Shown here: one piece after another, positions 34,939 to 39,965 of the stretch
Layout of the letters: each line of letters opens with the position of its first letter
Numbering within the stretch: the first letter of the stretch is position 1
Assembly (NCBI GenBank): GCA_043757865.1
Contig: JAYVOP010000380.1
Location: 1-39,965, forward strand
From: JAGNEJ01 sp043757865
GTDB lineage: Bacteria > Verrucomicrobiota > Verrucomicrobiia > Verrucomicrobiales > V1-33
Direction of reading: 5' to 3'
DNA length: 39,965 nucleotides
Made by a program: the position numbers and the translations under genes
Notes under the pieces: generated by a model
Databases searched by the model: none
What the model was told of the DNA's origin: nothing
What the model saw: only the letters and a program-made list of their open reading frames with translations

Positions 34939-35238
34939 TCACACTGTGGCCGCCAGGCCCTCGGCTTCGGCTAGTAATTTCTGATTCGCATCAAACGTCA
35001 AGAACTCCGCAGCCCCCAGATGCACTGCCGTGGCCACGTGGAGAATGTCTGCCCGCCGATGCCCGCGCTGCTCGGTATGGCGGCCACTGAGTTCCTCCGC
35101 CAGTTGATGAACCACAGACTAGTCCACAGCGACAATTTCTAGCACCTTCATCTTCAGATCGGACTGGAGATCGCGCAGCATCTGGGCCGCCTCCTGCTTG
35201 GTAAATCCCTTCGTCCGATCCTTCGTGTGGAGCCACAC
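34939..35238 (-). pseudogene. PIN-domain (VapC-like) toxin gene remnant
   Basis: The 417-bp stretch 34879-35295 has no intact gene, but on the minus strand the C-terminal part of a PIN-domain nuclease can be read. From 35238 the frame gives KGFTKQEAAQMLRDLQSDLK and EIVAVD, hits an in-frame TAG at 35119-35121 and continues VVHQLAEELSGRHTEQRGHR, then ADILHVATAVHLGAAEFLTF with DANQKLLAEAEGL before TGA at 34939-34941. In intact relatives the stop position is Trp (VDW), so TGG to TAG is the simplest explanation. The N-terminal third with the first catalytic Asp is missing, and a TAA precedes 35238. No antitoxin gene is adjacent. Confidence 0.72.
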
Positions 35239-35295
35239 TTATCGTTGTTCCTGAACAGTTCGGCGGCAGCCTCGCACCACCTAGCTCGCACCAGC

Positions 35296-36099
35296 TTACT
35301 GAATACCAAAGGCGGCGCGCACTTTGGCGATGAACGGCTGATGCGCTCCCGGTGCGGCCCGAATCCATTTGGCGAGGTAGGCGGTAAAGCTCTCGCGCAC
35401 AGGCGAGGGCGTGCTATTCAGCCAAGTAATGGCCTCCCAGTGTGCGGGCTCTTGCTCGAATAACTCTAGCAACCACACGGCCATGGAGCCATTCAGAGCC
35501 CGGTTCATGGGGTTCGCCCGCAGGTCCGCCTCGTGCTCGTGGTGGAATCTGGCCAACCCATGTGAGGGGATTTTTTCCCGGCCTCGCACCACCTTAGCCG
35601 CATATTCCGTGAGGGACGGGGCGTAGGATTGCCAGTTAGGATACGGCGGATCTTTCTCCCATGCTTGGGCGAGATGCCGCAGGGTAAAAAGCGAGGCCGT
35701 CTCGCAGAGCGTTTCCTCGAACCAAAGATTGGTGCGGCCATCATTGTCGAAGTTGGCCAGGATATGGCAGAATTCGTGGGCTAGCTGATAGGCAAACTGG
35801 CACCACAGCATCCCCTCCGTGGCTAGATCCAGGATGATCTCGTGGCGCGCATTCCGCTCGTAATGGACCATGGGCACGCTACTGACATGAGTGATGACGA
35901 AGGGCTCGATCTGACGGTTAGGAAAATAGCGCCAGAGCACGGCTAAGGTGCTGCGCGCCACGGCGGTGAGATTCTCCAGGGAGGCCTCTCCCCAGCCCTC
36001 TGGAATGATCCGGAAGGCTGGTAAATGCAACGTCTCCGCGCTTGCAGCGGATCCGATCAGGCTGGCTGCGGTGGTGGTGAGGAACTGCCGGCGGGTCAT
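35296..36099 (-). CDS. Tat-exported putative zinc metallopeptidase (gluzincin-like)
   Basis: The 267-residue product begins TRRQFLTTTAASLIGSAASA, a twin-arginine signal. The mature part has HEFCH at 108-112, preceded by FAYQLA, and WFEETLCE at 126-133, giving HExxH plus a downstream Glu: the pattern of gluzincin metallopeptidases. The rest is mostly helical and rich in aromatic residues (HHEHEADLRANPMNRALNG, HWEAITWLN). It should fold in the cytoplasm with its metal and be exported. The substrate is unknown. It follows rnc by 20 nt, so co-transcription is likely. The assignment rests on the motif and its spacing. Confidence 0.78.
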   Translation of the reverse strand: MTRRQFLTTTAASLIGSAASAETLHLPAFRIIPEGWGEASLENLTAVARSTLAVLWRYFPNRQIEPFVITHVSSVPMVHYERNARHEIILDLATEGMLWCQFAYQLAHEFCHILANFDNDGRTNLWFEETLCETASLFTLRHLAQAWEKDPPYPNWQSYAPSLTEYAAKVVRGREKIPSHGLARFHHEHEADLRANPMNRALNGSMAVWLLELFEQEPAHWEAITWLNSTPSPVRESFTAYLAKWIRAAPGAHQPFIAKVRAAFGIQ

Positions 36100-36119
36100 C
36101 GAGATGAAATTAACTTACG

Positions 36120-36815
36120 TTAGCGCTCCTTAGCCACTTTGGGATGTTGCAGCGCCATGCCTGCGGCAGCGATTTCCGCCTCTTTTTTGCTCTGCCCGGT
36201 GCCAGTGCCCAGGATCTCCCCAGCCCATTCCACGTTGGCTTCGAAGCGTTTGGCGTGGTCTGGGCCTTCTTGGCTGATGATGGTGTAGTTCGGGCTACCG
36301 GTGGATTTTGATTGGAGGAGTTCTTGCAGTTGGCCCTTGGGATTCACCTCAATGGGTTGCTCAGAAAGCAGGGTCAGTGACTCTTCTAGCAAGGTGAGGA
36401 CGACGGTGCGCGCGGCACTGTAGTCCCCGTCTAGATAAATGGCGGCCACCACGGCTTCAAAGGCATCTGCGAGGGCCGACGGGCGGGAACGGCCCCCGCT
36501 GGTTTCCTCCCCACGGCCCATGCGCAGGTAATCGCCTAACTGGATTTCCCGCGCGTATTCCATTAGGGCACTGCGGGAGACTAGGCGGGAACGCAGCTTG
36601 GTCAGTGCGCCTTCATTAAAATCGCTAAAACGCTGAAATAACTCATGCGTGAGGATGAGCTGGAGGACCGCATCTCCTAAAAACTCTAGCCGCTGATTAT
36701 CCTGACCAATGGCGCGCTGGGTCTCGTAACTCAGGCTGGGGTGGGTCAGGGCCTGTTCCAAGAGCGCAGGATTCTTGAATTGGTAACCGAGTTTGCTCTC
36801 TAGTTCGTTTAACAT
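36120..36815 (-). CDS. rnc: Ribonuclease III
   Basis: The 231-residue product is a standard RNase III. The nuclease domain has NQRLEFLGDAVLQL (Glu44, Asp48), ALTKLRSRLVS, LRMGRGEETSGG and SALADAFEAVVAAIYLD (Asp117, Glu120). The double-stranded-RNA-binding domain at about 160-228 includes PKGQLQELLQ, PNYTIISQEGPDHAKRFEANV and GQSKKEAEIAAAGMAL. It cuts double-stranded RNA in rRNA maturation and mRNA decay. The start is the ATG at 36815. Confidence 0.97.
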   Translation of the reverse strand: MLNELESKLGYQFKNPALLEQALTHPSLSYETQRAIGQDNQRLEFLGDAVLQLILTHELFQRFSDFNEGALTKLRSRLVSRSALMEYAREIQLGDYLRMGRGEETSGGRSRPSALADAFEAVVAAIYLDGDYSAARTVVLTLLEESLTLLSEQPIEVNPKGQLQELLQSKSTGSPNYTIISQEGPDHAKRFEANVEWAGEILGTGTGQSKKEAEIAAAGMALQHPKVAKER

Positions 36816-36882
36816 AAACCGGAAAACTGGACTGACCGCGCGCGGCTGGCTAACAATTTGAGATTAATAAAAAAAGATAAAA

Positions 36883-36959
36883 TGGGGTGATCGACGGGGC
36901 TCGAACCCGCGACAACCAGAATCACAATCTAGGGCTCTACCAACTGAGCTACGACCACC
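36883..36959 (-). tRNA. tRNA-His (anticodon GTG)
   Basis: On the minus strand the gene has acceptor GTGGTCG/CGATCAC, D-arm TAGCTCAGTTGGTAGAGC, anticodon stem CTAGA/TCTGG with loop TTGTGAT (anticodon GTG), T-arm CGCGGGTTCGAGCCCCG, and an encoded CCA. The extra G-1 needed for tRNA-His identity is encoded (36959) opposite C73. It lies 67 nt upstream of rnc. Confidence 0.95.
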
Positions 36960-37056
36960 ATAATGGGACGATACCTAAACGCCTCTCGGAAAAAATCTAG
37001 TGTAAAGTTTCAGGGAAATCGGGAGCCCGAGCGGGGAGGCCAAAATGTTTTGAAAA

Positions 37057-37692
37057 CTAAAGTCCGTGCTCAGGAAACGGCAACGCTAACTCCGTTTCCC
37101 CATGCAGTAATTCTGCGAGCACGGGCACTCTGGTGAATTGCTCTAGCACGCTGCGGTTGGTGATGCTAGCCGGATCCCGTTCGTCCTGCGGATGGTTCAG
37201 GATCATGCCCGCACAGGTGAGGCCATGGGCGGCAATGCTGCGCAGAGTCAGCAGGGCGTGATTCTGCGCACCCAAGCGATTATTTACCACTAACAGCACA
37301 GGTAATTGTAAAGCCACAGCTAGATCTGCCATCGTTTGCCCGGGAGCCAGCGGGGTTTCCCAGCCCCCTGCGCCTTCTACCAGCACGTTAGGGAATTTTT
37401 CCGTTAAGCGATGATACCCCGCCACCAAATCCGCCATGACCACCGGGCGATTGGCAAACTGCGCGGCCACAAACGGGCTCAGCGGCGTGGGAAACCAGCA
37501 CGGATTCACTTCGTCTAACTCCGCCCCGGCCCCACTAGCCGCCAGTAAATGCTGCGCATCTGCCCGCCCACCACTGCTCACGGGCTTGTATCCCACCGCG
37601 CTCTGACCAGCCACCCGCAAGGATTCCAGCAGCAGGGTGGTGACATAAGTCTTCCCCGCATCTGTGTCCGTGCCCGTGATAAAGAGGAACAT
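37057..37692 (-). CDS. bioD: Dethiobiotin synthetase
   Basis: The 211-residue product has the BioD P-loop GTDTDAGKT (7-15), GYKPVSSG, the LVEGAGGWETPL loop and VVNNRLGAQNHALLTL. It closes the ureido ring of biotin from DAPA, CO2 and ATP. The size is right for a single-domain BioD. It starts 3 nt after the stop of the Gfo/Idh/MocA gene; no other biotin gene is near, so it may be co-expressed with an unrelated catabolic gene. Confidence 0.95.
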   Translation of the reverse strand: MFLFITGTDTDAGKTYVTTLLLESLRVAGQSAVGYKPVSSGGRADAQHLLAASGAGAELDEVNPCWFPTPLSPFVAAQFANRPVVMADLVAGYHRLTEKFPNVLVEGAGGWETPLAPGQTMADLAVALQLPVLLVVNNRLGAQNHALLTLRSIAAHGLTCAGMILNHPQDERDPASITNRSVLEQFTRVPVLAELLHGETELALPFPEHGL

Positions 37693-37695
37693 CGC

Positions 37696-38865
37696 TTAAC
37701 TTAACTCCGGGACAGACACCCATTTCCGCTCGGCCCAACTTTGCAGCCCTAGCTCAGCTAGTTGCACGCCCTTGGCCCCTTCCCGCAGCGTCCACCGGAA
37801 CGGCGTATCCAGGACCACGTGCTTGATGAACAGTTCCCACTGCACCTTGAAGGCGTTATCATAGTCGGCGGTGTCGGGCACTTCCTGCCAGTGATCGAAA
37901 TGATTGATGGGGCTGTCCGTGTCTGGGCTCCAGATCGGCTTTGGCGTGCCGCTGAGGCCTTGGATATAGCATTTGCGCAGCCCCGCTACGGCGGAGCCAT
38001 GGGTGCCATCCACCTGGAGCGTTAGCAGTTCATCCCGTCGCACCCGCACACACCAGGAGCTATTGAAATGGCAGATCACATCCTCCGCAGTCTCAAACGT
38101 GGCATAACAGCTATCATCCGTATCACAGGGGTAGGGCTGCCCCGCCTCGTCCACCCGCGTGGGGAGATGCGTGGCCCCCAGACAACTCACGGATTGCACA
38201 TTTCCGAAAAGGTTATCGATCACATACCGCCAGTGACAGAGCATATCCACGATGATGCCGCCGCCATCCTCCTTGCGGTAGTTCCAACTGGGGCGCTGCG
38301 CAGGCTGGCCATCATGCTCACCCGTGAAGACCCAATAACCGAACTCTCCCCGCACGCTGAGGATTTTGCCGAAGAAGCCTTGGGCCTTGAGCAAGGCTAA
38401 TTTCCGCAGTCCAGGCAGCCACAGTTTATCCTGCACTACGCCGTTCTTAATGCCGGCTTGCTCACACACGGTGGCTAGGCGCAGCGCTTCCTTCGTTTCC
38501 ACGGCCGTGGGCTTCTCACAGTAAACGGCCTTTCCCGCAGCGGCGGCCATTTCCACAAACTTCGCACGAAATAACGTCCCGCTAGCATCAAAGAAAATTG
38601 GATAAGCGGGGTTTGCTAACACGGCGGGCAGATCCGTGGAAATTTTCAACGGCCCGGTGAGCGCACAGCTATGGGTATCTGCTAGCGCTTGCAGCTTAGC
38701 CGCACTGCGGCCCGTGAGGATGGGGTCTGGCATCAAGGTCAACTCCGCAGAGACGCGGATGCCACCCTGCCGCATAATGGCCAGAATGGAGCGCACCAGA
38801 TGCTGATTCGTGCCCATGCGTCCAGTGACGCCATTTAAAATGATACCGACGCGTTGAGTGGCCAT
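37696..38865 (-). CDS. Gfo/Idh/MocA family oxidoreductase
   Basis: The 389-residue product has an N-terminal Rossmann fold (RVGIILNGVTGRMGTNQHLV), the substrate-site Lys in AVYCEKPTAVE, GGGIIVDMLCHWRY and LTLQVDGTHGSAVAGL. The C-terminal domain (about 150-380) is the usual alpha/beta half. Such NAD(P)-dependent dehydrogenases oxidise or reduce sugars, inositols and their lactones. The specific substrate cannot be read. The ATG at 38865 starts the nucleotide-binding fold; longer frames overlap fmt. It precedes bioD. Confidence 0.93.
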   Translation of the reverse strand: MATQRVGIILNGVTGRMGTNQHLVRSILAIMRQGGIRVSAELTLMPDPILTGRSAAKLQALADTHSCALTGPLKISTDLPAVLANPAYPIFFDASGTLFRAKFVEMAAAAGKAVYCEKPTAVETKEALRLATVCEQAGIKNGVVQDKLWLPGLRKLALLKAQGFFGKILSVRGEFGYWVFTGEHDGQPAQRPSWNYRKEDGGGIIVDMLCHWRYVIDNLFGNVQSVSCLGATHLPTRVDEAGQPYPCDTDDSCYATFETAEDVICHFNSSWCVRVRRDELLTLQVDGTHGSAVAGLRKCYIQGLSGTPKPIWSPDTDSPINHFDHWQEVPDTADYDNAFKVQWELFIKHVVLDTPFRWTLREGAKGVQLAELGLQSWAERKWVSVPELS

Positions 38866-38978
38866 AAAGAAAGGGATGAGGGATGGGGAAAGTAGAGATG
38901 AGGCCCATTCCAGGCCGTGATCTGGTGGCGTTTGCAACTGAAATGTGCCGCACGCCGCTGGGATCAGAGCGTGCCCCC

Positions 38979-39917
38979 TCAGCAGCCTAACTGACATCCC
39001 ACCAGGGGCAGGCCTGCCACAAACTCTCCCACGGACAGGCGACGTTTCCCCTCCATCTGCAACTGCTGCAACCGCACGGCTCCTGAGCCACAAGCGATCA
39101 CGAGGCCCTGCGCATCTGCTGCTAGCACGGTGCCCGGCGGGCCGGAATCTGCGCTGATACTGACGGGTGGAAAGAGCTTCAGCAGTTTTGCCGGGCTGTC
39201 AGTTAAATGCAGCGTAGTGCTCGTCCCTGGCCACGGATCGAAGGCGCGGATTTGGCGGGCGAGGTCCGCAGCGGGACGTTGCCAATCAAGGATCCCGTGC
39301 TCCCGCGTGAGCTTCCGACAATGGCTGACCAGCGCTGGATCTTGCGGTGTGCGCGGAGCCGTGCCCGCAGCTAGCAACGGCAGCACTCGGGCCAGCGCCT
39401 GCGGTCCTAACACGGCTAATTTATCATGCAGCGAGCCGCCCGTTTCATCGGCTGCTAGGGCCACGCGCGCGCTCAGAATCACGTCCCCACTATCCAGCCC
39501 CAGCGCCACTTGCATCACCGTCATGGCCGTTTCCACATCGCCTGCGAGGATGGCCGCTTGGATAGGTGAGGCTCCCCGGTGCGCAGGCAGCAGCGAGGCA
39601 TGGAGATTAATGCAGCCGAGACGCGGGGTGTCTAACACGGCCTGGGTCAGCAGTTGGCCATAAGCCACCACGATAAATAGGTCCGCGCCTAACACCCGCA
39701 GCGCGTCCACGCTGTCGCGAATTTTCACTGGTTGCAACACGGGCACGCCCGCCTCCTGCGCCAGCAATTTTACCGCTGGAGGCGTGAGGATCATTTTCCG
39801 CCCCACGGGCTTATCTGGCTGCGTGACCACGGCCACTAGCTCATGTTCCTGCTGCGTTAGGAGGTAACGCAGACTGGGCAGCCCGATCTCGCCCGTGCCT
39901 AAGAAAACAATTTTCAT
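38979..39917 (-). CDS. fmt: Methionyl-tRNA formyltransferase
   Basis: The 312-residue product has the family features: MKIVFLGTGEIGLPSLRYL, QPDKPVGR, the catalytic INLHASLLPAHRGASPIQAA with Asn104 and His106, GLDSGD with Asp142, and the C-terminal domain with GTVLAADAQGLVIACGSG and a final LQQLQMEGKRRLS. It formylates Met-tRNAi for initiation. The usual partner def is not visible; only 48 bases remain upstream. Confidence 0.96.
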   Translation of the reverse strand: MKIVFLGTGEIGLPSLRYLLTQQEHELVAVVTQPDKPVGRKMILTPPAVKLLAQEAGVPVLQPVKIRDSVDALRVLGADLFIVVAYGQLLTQAVLDTPRLGCINLHASLLPAHRGASPIQAAILAGDVETAMTVMQVALGLDSGDVILSARVALAADETGGSLHDKLAVLGPQALARVLPLLAAGTAPRTPQDPALVSHCRKLTREHGILDWQRPAADLARQIRAFDPWPGTSTTLHLTDSPAKLLKLFPPVSISADSGPPGTVLAADAQGLVIACGSGAVRLQQLQMEGKRRLSVGEFVAGLPLVGCQLGC

Positions 39918-39921
39918 CCGG

Positions 39922-39965
39922 CTAGTAAATGGTCTCGGATGCCGCCCGCCATTGCTCTAGGCTAA
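39922..39965 (-). CDS. Possible C-terminus of the gene upstream of fmt
   Basis: On the minus strand an open frame from the window edge reads SLEQWRAASETIY and stops at TAG (39922-39924), 4 nt before the fmt ATG. The composition and close spacing fit the end of an upstream co-transcribed gene. Only 13 residues are visible, so it is not identified. An alternative frame ends in TGA overlapping the fmt ATG. Confidence 0.35.
   Translation of the reverse strand, partial: SLEQWRAASETIY

Noticed and set aside
35119..35121. TAG recoding (suppression or an extra amino acid) as explanation of the PIN stop
   Set aside because: TAG ends many good genes here (M16 at 6409, barrel protein at 7259, priA at 24776), and the PIN gene also lacks its N-terminus.
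34991..35368. A 125-codon minus-strand ORF across the PIN remnant
   Set aside because: Its protein has no recognisable motif and overlaps the end of the metallopeptidase gene; the PIN signature lies in another frame.

Overview
The window looks like a chromosomal segment from a Verrucomicrobiota bacterium (Verrucomicrobiales-like; Planctomycetota is the main alternative). Pointers are the DUF1592/DUF1552 protein pair, several DUF1080 (3-keto-disaccharide hydrolase-like) domains, a sialate O-acetylesterase, a DUF4175 protein, the many secreted proteins and the fairly high G+C. I see no phage, insertion sequence, CRISPR array or rRNA. Genes lie on both strands in short runs, with many divergent and convergent pairs.

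Layout. 1-2736 (minus): cut-off DUF1552 gene preceded by a DUF1592 haem protein. 2790-3446 (minus): stand-alone CoaB. 3581-12909 (plus): M16 zinc protease, outer-membrane barrel-like protein, small cytochrome c lipoprotein, HtrA-like protease with two PDZ domains, a degenerate HtrA relative, two secreted unknowns (one with DUF2314) and an oligopeptide ABC ATPase. 12914-17699 (minus): SRPBCC protein, DUF255/thioredoxin protein, sialate O-acetylesterase, Ndk. 17838-18854 (plus): PheS, followed by tRNA-Leu(GAG) on minus. 19196-24776: two unknowns, a small ORF, PurT, a short lipase-like protein and PriA. 24927-27698: divergent DUF1080-DUF1080 and GDSL-DUF1080 proteins. 27776-29653: divergent LysM protein and cell-wall amidase. 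29658-34878 (minus): giant DUF4175 protein, DinB, a secreted unknown. 34939-35238: remnant of a PIN-domain gene. 35296-36815 (minus): Tat-exported metallopeptidase and RNase III; then tRNA-His; then BioD, a Gfo/Idh/MocA dehydrogenase and Fmt.

Functionally the window mixes housekeeping (CoaB, Ndk, PheS, PurT, PriA, RNase III, Fmt, BioD, DinB) with envelope quality control (two HtrA-type proteins, M16 protease, LysM protein and amidase) and extracellular carbohydrate turnover (SASA, DUF1080, GDSL, Gfo/Idh).

The most noteworthy signals are: (i) many genes have a -10-like hexamer only about 7-12 nt before the start codon with a TTG-type -35 about 17 bp further up, which suggests leaderless transcripts; (ii) a perfect 16-bp inverted repeat brackets the predicted promoter of the HtrA-like gene and covers its first ATG; (iii) that gene is followed by a relative that has lost the catalytic His and Ser and carries its PDZ between the two halves of the protease fold; (iv) the hexamer GTTAGG/CCTAAC is about three-fold more common than composition predicts; (v) a PIN-toxin gene is inactivated by an in-frame TAG.
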